Source: Paraburkholderia dilworthii
GTDB taxonomy: Bacteria > Pseudomonadota > Gammaproteobacteria > Burkholderiales > Burkholderiaceae
Length of the DNA stretch: 64,000 bases
Reading direction: 5' to 3'
Assembly (NCBI RefSeq): GCF_000472525.1
Contig: NZ_AWZT01000001.1
Coordinates: 124,001 to 188,000, forward strand
The translations under genes were made by a program, and so were the position numbers. This document shows positions 19,954 through 28,673 of the stretch, piece by piece; within the stretch, counting starts at the first letter, position 1; each line of letters opens with the position of its first letter. The notes beneath the pieces are model-generated. The model was given only the letters and a program-made list of their open reading frames with translations, had not been told where the DNA came from and made no database searches.

Positions 19954-20463
19954 TCAGTTCGGGGCAAACGGATGCGCGACGCTGCTCTTCTTCGACACGA
20001 CCTCGGCAGCGGTCGGTTCGCCTCGGACCGCGCGTTGGATCGCCTCGCGCGTCGCCTTGTAGTTGTACTCCTGGATCTTCTTGTCGTCCTCCGCCTGCCA
20101 GTGAATGAAGACGCCGACGCACAGGAACAGATCGTCCGCCTCGTCCTGCGGGATCGTGCCGTCCTCGACGCTGTCCGCCACAGCGAGCGCGACCGCATGC
20201 TGAGCCGGCCCGAACATCTGCACTGCCTGCTTCGCGCCCTTGATCGTCACCTTGTTGAAGAGGATCGTGTTGGGCTTGGTGAGCAGATTCGGCGCGACGA
20301 CCGCGAGCAGCGATGTGAAGCCATCCTTATTGTTGGTGAGCGCATTGCAGAATGCGGTTTCCGCAGCGGAACCTCGCGGTCCCATCAGCAAGTCGATGTG
20401 TGCGACCTCGTTGCCGTCGCCGACGAGCGACTCTCCTATCAGGACGCGGTTGATCTTGGCCAT
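19954..20463 (-). CDS. fae: Formaldehyde-activating enzyme
   Basis: A 169-residue Fae that condenses formaldehyde with H4MPT to methylene-H4[28 protein letters not shown] contains the catalytic His (here residue 22), and [33 protein letters not shown] and [16 protein letters not shown] follow the family. The start has the SD GGAGGAACAGC. Cytosolic. It follows the CitG-like gene on the minus strand with a 104-bp gap and is the first enzyme that handles formaldehyde from XoxF. Confidence 0.97.
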   Translation of the reverse strand: MAKINRVLIGESLVGDGNEVAHIDLLMGPRGSAAETAFCNALTNNKDGFTSLLAVVAPNLLTKPNTILFNKVTIKGAKQAVQMFGPAQHAVALAVADSVEDGTIPQDEADDLFLCVGVFIHWQAEDDKKIQEYNYKATREAIQRAVRGEPTAAEVVSKKSSVAHPFAPN

Positions 20464-20567
20464 GCTGTTCCTCCGATGAGTGGAATGGGGACTTGCCGAC
20501 TGACTGACACGCCGCCTGTGACGGTCCTGGTCCGCGATCGCTTGGCAGCGGTTGATGCACGGTGGCA

Positions 20568-21626
20568 CTAACTAACAGAATCCGTGCCAGTGCGCGGCGG
20601 GTCCGCCTCGCACGAGGCGTGGCTCGCGTCGCCCGGCTCTTCGAGGCACAGCGAGACGAACAGCGTGGCCACCGTCAGGTCCGCGCTGGTGCCGGGATTG
20701 ATGGCGCTGGCCTTCATTCCGGCGTCCCATGCGTCGAGTGGCACGCCGGCCGCGCCCGGGCCGCTCTGCGCGAGTGCGCGGCGCCATTGGGCGTGCCGTT
20801 CGCGTGCCGTTCGCGTGACACTCTGCGCCACGGCGAGGCCCTGCTTACGCACAATGTGCGAGTCGGGCCACGTGCTCAGAAACGTGAGAAACGCGTTCAG
20901 CGTGGCAAGGCGCGGCTGACCGGCGGGCGTTTCGCGCAACGCCGCGAGGCCGGTTTCGAAGATGTCGCGAAAGCCTTCCGCATACTGGCGGGCGATGCTG
21001 TCGCGTGCGGTGGCGAGCACCATTGCCTCGCGCAGGCCGACTGTGGGGGCTGCATGAACCGATTGCTCCGGGGCGTCGCCAAGGCCGCCCGGATTCGCGA
21101 GCGCAATCGCCCGGTACGCGAGACGGGAGTCGTCGATGTCGAGCCGCGCGAGTACGCGCTCGGTCGCCGCACGCCACGCGGGCACCGACAGCGGGCGCTC
21201 TGTTTCTTCGAGCGCCGCAGCGAGCGGCGCGACGAGTAGCAGGATGCCGAGATTCGTATTGCAGCCGACCGCGGCGCGGGTGCGCGCGACCGCATCGAAG
21301 ATCCGCTGGCCGACCGGCGCGCCGCGCGCGAGAAGCGCGTCGGCGGCTGCGTCGGCGCTCGCGATGAACTGCGCCGCGCTCATGCCGTGGCCTTCGCTAT
21401 CGACGCTGACGTTGCCGGGCTTCGGCGTTTCGACGTCGAGGCGGCAGGCTGTCAGGAAAGCGGCGCGGGTGTGCTCGAAGGCGGCCGTGGATGGGGCATC
21501 ATTGCAGTCGCCTGAATGGCCTGAATGGCCTGAATGGCCTGAATGGCCTGAATGGCCTGAACCGCCCGCTGCTGCATATCCGATACAGCTCGCCAGTTCC
21601 GTCAAACGCCCGCGCCGCTCAGCCAT
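20568..21626 (-). CDS. CitG/MdcB-like triphosphoribosyl-dephospho-CoA synthase family protein of the H4MPT cluster
   Basis: A 352-residue protein of the CitG family: [27 protein letters not shown] and the C-terminal [24 protein letters not shown]. CitG relatives are regular members of H4MPT gene islands, where their reaction is unknown; a role in attaching a ribose-phosphate or triphosphate group to the cofactor is plausible but unproven. Residues 23-38 are a (GHS)n stretch encoded by a perfect 9-bp repeat and probably tolerated as a linker. ATG 21626 overlaps the upstream ligase stop by 8 bp; ATG 21632 is an alternative. Confidence 0.8.
   Translation of the reverse strand: MAERRGRLTELASCIGYAAAGGSGHSGHSGHSGHSGHSGDCNDAPSTAAFEHTRAAFLTACRLDVETPKPGNVSVDSEGHGMSAAQFIASADAAADALLARGAPVGQRIFDAVARTRAAVGCNTNLGILLLVAPLAAALEETERPLSVPAWRAATERVLARLDIDDSRLAYRAIALANPGGLGDAPEQSVHAAPTVGLREAMVLATARDSIARQYAEGFRDIFETGLAALRETPAGQPRLATLNAFLTFLSTWPDSHIVRKQGLAVAQSVTRTARERHAQWRRALAQSGPGAAGVPLDAWDAGMKASAINPGTSADLTVATLFVSLCLEEPGDASHASCEADPPRTGTDSVS
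21511..21555 (-). repeat. 5 x 9-bp perfect in-frame repeat
   Basis: Five perfect copies of CCTGAATGG (plus strand), with a sixth partial copy. They encode a Ser-Gly-His repeat in the N-terminal part of the CitG-like protein. Copy-number changes would keep the frame. Confidence 0.92.
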
Positions 21627-22665
21627 GACCATGCAGCGCCACCACGGCTGCCTCGCCGCTTTGCGCGAGCGCGCTGCGCTGCGCCGGCAGTTTGCGAAAC
21701 AGCAGATCGTCCGCGAGCGCCGCTGCAACGTCGACAGGCGTCACCGATTGAAGGCCGCGCCATGCCGCCACCCCGTTAACCTCCAGCACGAGCGGCCGCG
21801 CGGCATCGTGCGGATCGGGAATCAGATCGACGCCCGCATAGTCGAGCCCGAGCGCTTCGGCGGCACGCACGGCAGTCTGCGCGAGCGGCGCATCCAGTTG
21901 CGCCGCCTCGCACGTCGCGCCCTGCGCGAAGTTATGAATCCAGCCCTTTCCGCCGATGCGCCGCATCGCCGCCACCGCGCGTCCGCCGATCACCAGTACG
22001 CGCCAGTCGAAGCCAGGCCGGCCGCCGTCGATATAACGCTGCAGATAAGCCACCTGGTTGTACGGCTTGAGCGAAGGCAGCGGCGCGAGCGCGCGAGGCG
22101 GTGTGCGGCGTGCGCCGAGCCGCTTGAGCCCATGACCTTGCGAGCCGAACAGCGGCTTGAGCACGACCTGGCGCCCGGCCGCGGCCTCGCGCATCAGCAC
22201 GCGCTGCGCGAATGCCGCCGATTCGCCCGCCCATGTCGCGGGCGTAGGCACACCGTGGCGATGCAGCAAAAAGCTCGTCATCGATTTGTCGACGCTGCGT
22301 TCGATCGCGCGCGCGTCGTTGTAGACGGGCACGCCGCACTCGCGCAGCGCATGCAGAATGCCGAGCCGTAGTGTGACCTGCTCGAAGGTGCCGCCGGCGA
22401 TGCCGCGTACGAACACCGCGTCCGGCAGCGCATGGCCGAAGCCGGGCAGCACGAGCCCATGCGGCTCCCATGTCGTGTCGATCCGGCAGTCGGCGAGATC
22501 GATGCAGCGCGCCTCGGCGCCGCGCGCGCGAAACGCTTTTTTAAGGCGTCCGGTGTGCCAGCCGGTTTCGTCGGTCATGATCGCGATGCGCAGCGGGGCT
22601 CGCGCGGCAGCGGTGTCAGTGTCGGCGTCCATGCCGGCCGAGGCGAGGGGCGACGGCAGGCTCAT
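21619..22665 (-). CDS. RimK-type ATP-grasp ligase of the H4MPT cluster
   Basis: A 348-residue ATP-grasp protein. RIAIMTDETGWHTGRLKKAF opens the pre-ATP-grasp domain, VVLKPLFGSQGHGLKRLG is the ATP-binding loop (middle of the protein), and DYAGVDLIP...LVLEVNGVAAWRGLQ is the metal-binding end. It resembles RimK and archaeal MptN, which add glutamate to H4MPT side chains. Glutamylation of the bacterial cofactor is therefore the best guess. ATG 22665 overlaps the mch stop (ATGA). Gene order mch, ligase, CitG-like, fae is close to that of Methylobacterium. Confidence 0.82.
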   Translation of the reverse strand: MSLPSPLASAGMDADTDTAAARAPLRIAIMTDETGWHTGRLKKAFRARGAEARCIDLADCRIDTTWEPHGLVLPGFGHALPDAVFVRGIAGGTFEQVTLRLGILHALRECGVPVYNDARAIERSVDKSMTSFLLHRHGVPTPATWAGESAAFAQRVLMREAAAGRQVVLKPLFGSQGHGLKRLGARRTPPRALAPLPSLKPYNQVAYLQRYIDGGRPGFDWRVLVIGGRAVAAMRRIGGKGWIHNFAQGATCEAAQLDAPLAQTAVRAAEALGLDYAGVDLIPDPHDAARPLVLEVNGVAAWRGLQSVTPVDVAAALADDLLFRKLPAQRSALAQSGEAAVVALHGHG

Positions 22666-23705
22666 GGCTTGCCGCTCCATTGGCCGTGCAGCAAATCCGC
22701 GTCGACGCCGCCGCCGTGATATGTCGCGCCGCTTTCGAGGCTGCTCACCCACACTTCGGCTGGCGCGAACAGCGCGGGGTCGATCTGATAGAAGTCGTAA
22801 TTGAACGACGTGAAGATGTCCGCGAACGGGCGGCCGTGGTCGCGCGAAGTCGAGGCGGGCAATTCGGCGGCGAGCCGCCGCGCCACTGCATCGTGCTTCA
22901 CCGTGAGATGCACGCGGCCGCCGTACAGGATTGCGTCGTTGGTGCGGCCCATCGCCTGAATGCCGTCCGGCGCGGGCGGCGGCAACGGCGCGGAGCCGCC
23001 GGCTTCCACCACTTCGTCGAGCGCGACGCCAAGCACATGCGTCTTGTGCATGGCGACCTCGACGACGCGCGCCACGACCTGCACCGTTCCCGCGACAGAC
23101 TGTGTCGGCGTGGTGACAAGTGTCAACCGCTCCGGCGCGAGGCCGCAGTCATGCAGCACCTTGTCGATGACGACCTGCGGCGGCAAACGGTCCACTTCGA
23201 GTACCAGCACGCCGCGCTCGTGATGGTCGCGATAGCCGAGTTCGGCGAAAAGCGGCTCCTTCACAGCAAGCGCGCGCGCGGGGCCCGAGCCGAGGGAAAA
23301 GAACTTCTTGCCGCCGGTCTGCTCCTTCGTCGCGGCGAGGCTCCACCCTGCGTATTGACTGCCGAGGCAGGCGAGCACCGGCCACGAGGTGCGCACTTCG
23401 ATCGTGCTGGGCCACAGCGGCCTCGCATCGAGGCTCTCGCGCACGGTCACGTGGCCGAGGCCGCCCATGCAGATGCGCGCGATCAGCACGCCCGCCGCGA
23501 CGCTGCCCGGCGCGCTCACGCCCGCGTCGACCAGCACGGTGCCGTTCTCCGTGCGGCTGACGGCGGCGCCGAAGCGCGGCGCGTCGTCGACGAGACGGGC
23601 GACGAGACGTTCGCTGAGCGCGTTGACGCTCAGCGCGGCGGCATCCGCGAGCGGCGGCCGGGATTCGTCAGGAGTGGCAGTGGATGAAGGCTCGGTCGGG
23701 CTCAT
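22662..23705 (-). CDS. mch: Methenyl-H4MPT cyclohydrolase
   Basis: A 347-residue Mch converting methenyl-H4MPT to N5-formyl-H4MPT, the step after MtdB. Family landmarks are LSVNALSERLVARLVDDA, CMGGLGHVTV, VLACLGSQYAGWSL, KKFFSLGSGPARALA and IQAMGRTNDAILYGGRVHLTV. ATG 23705 and ATG 23717 (four codons apart) are both possible starts; neither has a strong SD. The gene overlaps the upstream ATP-grasp gene by about 40 bp, so it is translated in a coupled operon. Cytosolic. Confidence 0.95.
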   Translation of the reverse strand: MSPTEPSSTATPDESRPPLADAAALSVNALSERLVARLVDDAPRFGAAVSRTENGTVLVDAGVSAPGSVAAGVLIARICMGGLGHVTVRESLDARPLWPSTIEVRTSWPVLACLGSQYAGWSLAATKEQTGGKKFFSLGSGPARALAVKEPLFAELGYRDHHERGVLVLEVDRLPPQVVIDKVLHDCGLAPERLTLVTTPTQSVAGTVQVVARVVEVAMHKTHVLGVALDEVVEAGGSAPLPPPAPDGIQAMGRTNDAILYGGRVHLTVKHDAVARRLAAELPASTSRDHGRPFADIFTSFNYDFYQIDPALFAPAEVWVSSLESGATYHGGGVDADLLHGQWSGKP

Positions 23706-24891
23706 AGCAGGGCTCATGGCAGGTTTCGATTCGTTGCAGAACCAGCGTGTGCTGCGCGTCGAGCGTTTGCCGCACGGCATCCAGCGAAGCTGCGCGCACG
23801 AGCAGCGTGCAGACCGGCTGGCCCGCTTCGACCGAGGTGCCGGGCATCGGCACGTCGCGGCAGCGCGGATCGCGCATGCAGGCGTCGCTGAACGCCTGCG
23901 AAACCACGAATGGATGCGGCGCGAACAGCACCTGTTGACCGGCGCGCCATGTTGCGGGCGCGTGCTGCGCCGGCAGGCGGCCGTGGCGGCAGGCGTCGAT
24001 ATGACTCGCGACGAGGCCGCGCGGCCAGGCATCGGGCGAGGCGGTTTCATAAAGCGTTATCGTCGATGACGGGCGCGTGTTGATTTCGAGCAGTTCGAAC
24101 GAATCGCCGTCAAGCAGAAAGTCACAGCTATTGATGCCGGTCAGGCCGACGCGCGCGCATAGCGCGGCGATCGCCGCTCGCACACGGACTTCGACGGCAG
24201 GCGACAAGTCGATCGGGCCAATCGAGCCCGCGTGGACGAAAGGCAGGCTGCCCATCCGGCACGTCAGCTGTTGCGCGAAGCCGAGCACGCGTGCGCCGCC
24301 GCGCGCGGCGATAAAGAGCGCCGACATTGCGCGGCCCCGGCTCTGCCGCTGGAAATAGACTTGCGCGGGAACGTGCGTATCGGCGAAAGGCGCGAGCGCT
24401 GCGAGCGGCTCGACGTGCGTCCCGCCGCAGCCGTCCGCGCGTTTCATGAGCCAGCCCCGCGGTGCGGCGGGGCGCATGAAGGCGACCGGTGGATGCGGGA
24501 TCTGGATCTCGTCGAGCAGTGCAAAGAAGCGCCGCGGATCGCGCACGGCGGCGCTTGTGTCGACGGGATTGCCTATAAAGCGCGGCAGGGCCGGCGCACT
24601 GCACAACTGCGCGACGAACGGCTCGAGCCCGCTGCCGTCGATCCAGCCGATCATGCCCGGCAGGCGTGCGCTGCGTTCGAGCGCGTCGGTGAGCCGCGCG
24701 GCATCGATCGACAATGGTCCGCCGCCGATGTCGAACCACAGTTCGGAGGCCTCGCGCGTGTCGCGGTCGCCGAATACGTCGAGGGCGACGACGCGCAAAC
24801 CCGCTCGCGCGGCGGATTGCGCGAGCATTCGTGCGGACAGTCCTGCCACCGCGACGAACGGCGCATGCGACGGAGATGGACGCGAGATCAT
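23668..24891 (-). CDS. ATP-grasp protein upstream of mch
   Basis: A 407-residue protein. An N-terminal Rossmann-like half (VAVAGLSARMLAQSAARAGLRVVALDVFGD) precedes a degenerate ATP-grasp domain: WLMKRADGCGGTHVEPL supplies the ATP Lys, and NSCDFLLDGDSFELLEINTRPSST the metal site. The C-terminal ~90 residues form a small extra domain. Such ATP-grasp genes accompany mch and fae in methylotrophs and are needed for H4MPT-dependent growth in some of them; the substrate is not known. The start at 24891 opens the conserved part. Upstream lie three GTGTCAC motifs that may be regulatory. Confidence 0.78.
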   Translation of the reverse strand: MISRPSPSHAPFVAVAGLSARMLAQSAARAGLRVVALDVFGDRDTREASELWFDIGGGPLSIDAARLTDALERSARLPGMIGWIDGSGLEPFVAQLCSAPALPRFIGNPVDTSAAVRDPRRFFALLDEIQIPHPPVAFMRPAAPRGWLMKRADGCGGTHVEPLAALAPFADTHVPAQVYFQRQSRGRAMSALFIAARGGARVLGFAQQLTCRMGSLPFVHAGSIGPIDLSPAVEVRVRAAIAALCARVGLTGINSCDFLLDGDSFELLEINTRPSSTITLYETASPDAWPRGLVASHIDACRHGRLPAQHAPATWRAGQQVLFAPHPFVVSQAFSDACMRDPRCRDVPMPGTSVEAGQPVCTLLVRAASLDAVRQTLDAQHTLVLQRIETCHEPCYEPDRAFIHCHS

Positions 24892-24950
24892 GGCTGCTCC
24901 GGCAACGGCGCGATGCCGCTCGGGTAATGGGTGGTGCGACGGGTCGGGCA

Positions 24951-25044
24951 ATGTGTCACAACGGGTGCCTCGCAATGTGCTGCAGGTTTCACTGGAACTG
25001 CCACGGTACGTGTCACACGATGTGTCACCACGGGCTCCTCACAA
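24951..25044. promoter_or_regulatory. Upstream region of the mch operon with a 25-bp direct repeat and GTGTCAC motifs
   Basis: Two copies of a 25-bp imperfect direct repeat (24951-24975 and 25020-25044, about 20/25 identical) each contain GTGTCAC; a third GTGTCAC lies at 25010. Matches sit at 24953, 25010 and 25022, the last two one helical turn (12 bp) apart. The block lies 60-150 bp upstream of the minus-strand ATP-grasp-mch-fae operon. It could bind the nearby sigma-54 activator; this is inference. Confidence 0.45.
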
Positions 25045-25148
25045 GGTGCCCGCCAGGCGGCCAATCGAGGTGCCACGTCGGTCTGGCCGCGTCAGTCGCC
25101 ATGTCCGCCCCATGCCACGCATGCCGCAAGATCCGCACGGCCCGCCGC

Positions 25149-26090
25149 TCAACCGAGGCCCGCCGCGACGGCGCGGGCCTCGTCGAACGCTTGCGGGAAA
25201 CTCAGGTAGACAGGCTTGCCGCCCGTGCGCATCCGCGTAAAGAGCCGGTGTTCCACCTGATATTTGACGTTGCCGATCGCCAGTGCGCCGATGCCGATGG
25301 CGCCGCCCGCGGTCGGCACGCCTTCGATCGGCTTGCCGTCGTTCATCACGTTGACGCCGGCAATGCCTTCGGGCGGTACCGCGTTGACATCGGCGGCGAT
25401 CAGCAGATGGCGCGCATGTTCGAGGTCTTCGCGGCTCACCACCTGCACGCCGGCGATGGCGGTGGCGAGCACGATCTCGGCCTCGCCGAGCACCGCGCGC
25501 AGTTCGGCGGGCGTCGCGGTGCCGACACCCTTGGTCACAATGCCGAAGCGCTGATTGAGATCGTCGCTGACGCGCACCGCGCGCGCCTGGTCGGTATGGC
25601 TCGCAATCGACACGTCCGCGCCCAGCGAAGCCGCCATCGCCGCCGCGACGCGCCCGACGGCGCCGGTGCCGCCGAGAATCAGCACGCGCTTGCCGCCCAG
25701 TTCCATGCCGTACGCCTTGCTCAGATGCCGCTCCGCCAGCGCGACCAGCGCGGCCGCGGTGGTGTACGCGCCGCTTGGATCGGCGAACACGGACACTTCG
25801 AACGGCGGGACCATTGCTTTGCGAGCGATGTCGAGCATGTCGGCGGCGAGCATGACATCGCGTCCGCCGATGAAGATGCCGGTGCGCGCCACGCCTTTCG
25901 GCCCGCGCGAGAAGATCGCGTCCTGCGTGAGATTGGCGACCATGCCGGCGTCGACATCGCAATATGGCACGATGATCTGGTAGCCGGCGTCGGCGGCCAT
26001 GTTGACGTCGAACGGACTCATCTGCGGCGTGGCCGTGAACATGTGCAGGACGTAGGGCCTTTCGGCGGGTTTTTCAGTGGTGTCGGACAT
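25149..26090 (-). CDS. mtdB: NAD(P)-dependent methylene-H4MPT dehydrogenase
   Basis: A 313-residue dehydrogenase oxidising methylene-H4MPT to methenyl-H4MPT. The Rossmann motif GKRVLILGGTGAVGRVAAAMA lies near 130-150. The N-terminal LHMFTATPQMSPFDVNMAADAGY and the C-terminal PTAGGAIGIGALAIGNVKYQVE are typical of MtdA/MtdB. MtdB rather than MtdA is favoured by its place beside mch and fae. It is separated from the downstream ATP-grasp-mch genes by 257 bp and from mptG by 254 bp, so it may have its own promoter. Cytosolic. Confidence 0.92.
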   Translation of the reverse strand: MSDTTEKPAERPYVLHMFTATPQMSPFDVNMAADAGYQIIVPYCDVDAGMVANLTQDAIFSRGPKGVARTGIFIGGRDVMLAADMLDIARKAMVPPFEVSVFADPSGAYTTAAALVALAERHLSKAYGMELGGKRVLILGGTGAVGRVAAAMAASLGADVSIASHTDQARAVRVSDDLNQRFGIVTKGVGTATPAELRAVLGEAEIVLATAIAGVQVVSREDLEHARHLLIAADVNAVPPEGIAGVNVMNDGKPIEGVPTAGGAIGIGALAIGNVKYQVEHRLFTRMRTGGKPVYLSFPQAFDEARAVAAGLG

Positions 26091-26344
26091 GGCAAGGGGC
26101 TCGTTTCAGTGGCGATGTCGTGGGCTGCGCAACGGAAGGGCTGACGGTTGCCGCGCGTGAGTGCGTGGGTACAAAGGCCGTGCGTCGGATCGATGTCGCG
26201 CGTGCGACGTGTTCCGCGTGTTCCGCGCGTGCGGTCTATGGGTGAACCGCCCTTTCGCGAGCCGCCCGATCACGTGCGACCCATCTCCACGCGCTGGTTC
26301 GTCGGCTGCCCGATACGCGGCCCGCGGCACGGAGTAAAGGCACT

Positions 26345-27373
26345 TCATGCCGCGTCGATGCGCCGGTGCTGGCGCCCTTCGGCGGAGCGCACGGTCGCAC
26401 CGCGATTGCGTCCGGCAACGATTGCGCATTCGATATGCGGCATGCCGCGCGTGGCCTCGCGTGCTGCGGCGAGCGCGCCTTCGGCGTCGCGCGCGCTACC
26501 GACGATTGCAAAGCCCGTCGGTCCCCACGAACTCTGGCCGATTCCCGCGGTGCGCTGCGCGGCGACGGCGCGCAACGCGCGCTCGACGCCGGGGCTCGCG
26601 AACACGCCGCCCTGCACGGGCGCGAAGTATTCGCCGATGGTCTGCTGCATCTCCGTCAATCCATGTGCGAACGGCACGATGTTGCGCTCGGCGGCGCCCG
26701 GCAGAATCTTCATCAGCACGAGGTGACATAGATGCGCGGCGAGTTTCTGCGGAAACGGCGCGAGCGCCGCAAGGCCGCGCCGTTCGTCGGCGCCGTGCAG
26801 ACCTTCGCGGGCGTTGTCGCTGACGAGCAGCACGCGCCAGTCGTCTGGAAACGGCTGGCGCGCGAGCAGCGGCGGCACACCGGCATGCAGGTCGCCGGAC
26901 GGTCCGCCGTCCACCAGCAGGCCACCCGAATCGAAGCCGAGCACGCCGATGCCCGAGCGCGCGCCGCGCCCCAACAGGCTCGCCAGTTCGGCGCTAGTGG
27001 CGACGTGCCCGAAGAGCCGCACGAACGCCATGCCGACCGCGAGCGCGAGTTGAGTCCCCGAGCCGAGTCCGGTGTGCGCGCGGGGTGTCTGCGTGACCTC
27101 GATCGCGACGGGCGTCGGGTCATAGGCCGCATGCAGCCGTTCGAGACAGACCGCGATGCGCTCGCGCTCCGCATCGCTGAGCGCGCCGCCGACGTGGTCG
27201 CGTTCGGCGAGCCGGGCTTCGACGCGCGTGCCGCCGCTGTCGATCACAAGTCCGACGCTGCCGAATGCGCGTCCGAGCGATGCATTCGGGTCGAGAAAGC
27301 CCAGATGCAGCCGCGCGGGCGCATCCACGGTCACGGTGGCATCGGGCGGAAGGCGGCGAACGTGAAGCTGCAT
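26345..27373 (-). CDS. mptG: Beta-ribofuranosylaminobenzene 5'-phosphate synthase
   Basis: A 342-residue GHMP-fold enzyme that condenses p-aminobenzoate with PRPP, the committed step of methanopterin side-chain synthesis. The N-terminal VDAPARLHLGFLDPNASLGRAFGSVG and the glycine-rich HTGLGSGTQLALAVGMA (near 95-110) are diagnostic; KILPGAAERNI and SSWGPTGFAI occur later. ATG 27373 is the start that gives the usual length; no strong SD is seen. It lies upstream of mtdB on the minus strand. Presence of mptG confirms that the cell makes its own H4MPT-type cofactor. Confidence 0.94.
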   Translation of the reverse strand: MQLHVRRLPPDATVTVDAPARLHLGFLDPNASLGRAFGSVGLVIDSGGTRVEARLAERDHVGGALSDAERERIAVCLERLHAAYDPTPVAIEVTQTPRAHTGLGSGTQLALAVGMAFVRLFGHVATSAELASLLGRGARSGIGVLGFDSGGLLVDGGPSGDLHAGVPPLLARQPFPDDWRVLLVSDNAREGLHGADERRGLAALAPFPQKLAAHLCHLVLMKILPGAAERNIVPFAHGLTEMQQTIGEYFAPVQGGVFASPGVERALRAVAAQRTAGIGQSSWGPTGFAIVGSARDAEGALAAAREATRGMPHIECAIVAGRNRGATVRSAEGRQHRRIDAA

Positions 27374-27741
27374 CGCGAGTGTCCTTGTTCGTGCGTGACT
27401 CGGTGTTGCCTCGGTGTTGCTTGAGCAGAGTGAACCGCAAGCGCCGCCATGACGATGAGGGGCGCCGTGGCGCGGCGATCGGCGCAGGACGTCAAGCGAA
27501 AGCCGTACCAGGCCCATACTGGAGCGTCCGGTTTTGGCGGCGCCCGGTGAGCGGCGCCTCGCTTTGTCCGAGCGTGGTTTCAGCTGGCGGCCCGTTTTCA
27601 GCCGCCATCGGTCTTGCGGTCGCCGTTCCAGCCGCGCCTTGTTTCAGCCGTGCTCGTTCCAGGGTCCTCGTTCCAGCCGTCCTCGGTCGCTCGGCGTGAG
27701 CCCCGCATCGTTTGAGCCACTCGCGCTTCAGTGGCCCCGCT
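27374..27741. repeat. Intergenic region with dispersed GTTYCAGCCG-like repeats
   Basis: 368 bp between the dehydratase gene and mptG. Between 27577 and 27720 a ~10-bp motif close to GTTYCAGCCG recurs about seven times (27577, 27594, 27625, 27641, 27656, 27670, 27710) at irregular spacing of 14-40 bp. No supported gene lies here. It should contain the mptG promoter; what the repeats do is not known. Confidence 0.6.
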
Positions 27742-28149
27742 TCACCCACCCTCGGCCGCTCCGCCCGCTTTCGGCGCGTCGTACTTGATATAGCGAAAGC
27801 GCTGGTCGTCGCTCGGCGTGCCTTCGAGCGGACCGCCTTCGGTTGCCGGCTGCCACTGGATGAACGACTCGATCTTGCTGGCGAGCGCGAAGTCCTTATC
27901 CGTGATGCCCTTCGCCGAGTGCGTCTTGAGTTTCACGATCACGAATGCATAGGAGACCGTTAGATCCGGGTGATGCCACGCGGCTTCCGCGAGATGACCT
28001 ACTGCGTTCACCACCATCAACGTTCCCTTCCAGCCTTCGGTGCGGTATTTGCGCCGCAGCCAGCCGTCCTCGATATACCAGTGCTGAAGCGGACCGACGA
28101 GACGTTGCTGGATCTCGTCGTCGGAATAGACCTTTTCGGTGTTTGCCAT
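27742..28149 (-). CDS. phhB: Pterin-4a-carbinolamine dehydratase-like protein
   Basis: A 135-residue protein of the PCD/DCoH family. W-x7-KYRTEGW...AEAAWHHPDLTVSYAFVIVKLKTH...GITDKDFALASKIE covers the full active-site signature with the paired His residues. PCD recycles hydroxytetrahydropterin in aromatic hydroxylation, but genes of this kind also occur in pterin-cofactor clusters. Given its neighbours, action on H4MPT pterin chemistry is more likely than phenylalanine metabolism. ATG 28149 follows GGAGCAGCGATC. It is the first minus-strand gene of the block and is divergent from xoxF. Confidence 0.85.
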   Translation of the reverse strand: MANTEKVYSDDEIQQRLVGPLQHWYIEDGWLRRKYRTEGWKGTLMVVNAVGHLAEAAWHHPDLTVSYAFVIVKLKTHSAKGITDKDFALASKIESFIQWQPATEGGPLEGTPSDDQRFRYIKYDAPKAGGAAEGG

Positions 28150-28673
28150 GATCGCTGCTCCGCGGATGTTGGTTCGATCGATAACACTCATGTTGCGCTG
28201 CAAATGATGCGCCATCCGACGCGCCACACGGCGGGCGAATCGCATGGGCCGCCGTGGCGAAGCGGTTCTGCGCTGCATGCCTCGCGACGGACACGCTTCG
28301 TATCGGGCTATGACACAGTATGTGCCACATGCCGCGTTCAGGTGGTGTCACGGCGTGACACTGCCGAACGGCATCTCGCACTATCGCCGTTTCATGCAGC
28401 CGTCACACAGTGAGGTCAACGGCGCCCGAGGCGCGGCGCGCGGCGTGGTTCAGTGTGCCCGCGCGGCGTTTGCAGACCGGCTTGTGGCGGCGGATACGGT
28501 TAGTGCCGCCGCGAGACCGGCATGGAATATGCGTTGGCCGTCATGCGCCGCGAAACCCGACAACGATTGGGAATGGCGCTGATCGTTACCCTGCATCCGT
28601 GGAGGGCGCGCCCGGTGCGGCGAGGTAGCGTGGTCATTCGTGAGTTGAACAGCAAGACCATTCTGGAGGAGAC
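28150..28673. promoter_or_regulatory. xoxF/phhB divergent region with two 7-3-7 palindromes
   Basis: 524 bp without a supported gene. A perfect palindrome GTGTCAC-GGC-GTGACAC lies at 28345-28361, and a near-perfect one, TGACACA-GTA-TGTGCCA, at 28311-28327. A sequence resembling a -24/-12 promoter but with TTGG instead of TTGC lies at 28523-28537 (weak). The xoxF SD CTGGAGGAGAC is just before the ATG. The palindromes share their core with motifs upstream of the mch operon. Confidence 0.55.

Noticed and set aside
28523..28537. Sigma-54-like promoter upstream of xoxF
   Set aside because: Spacing fits but the -12 element reads TTGG instead of TTGC, so it is not called as a promoter.
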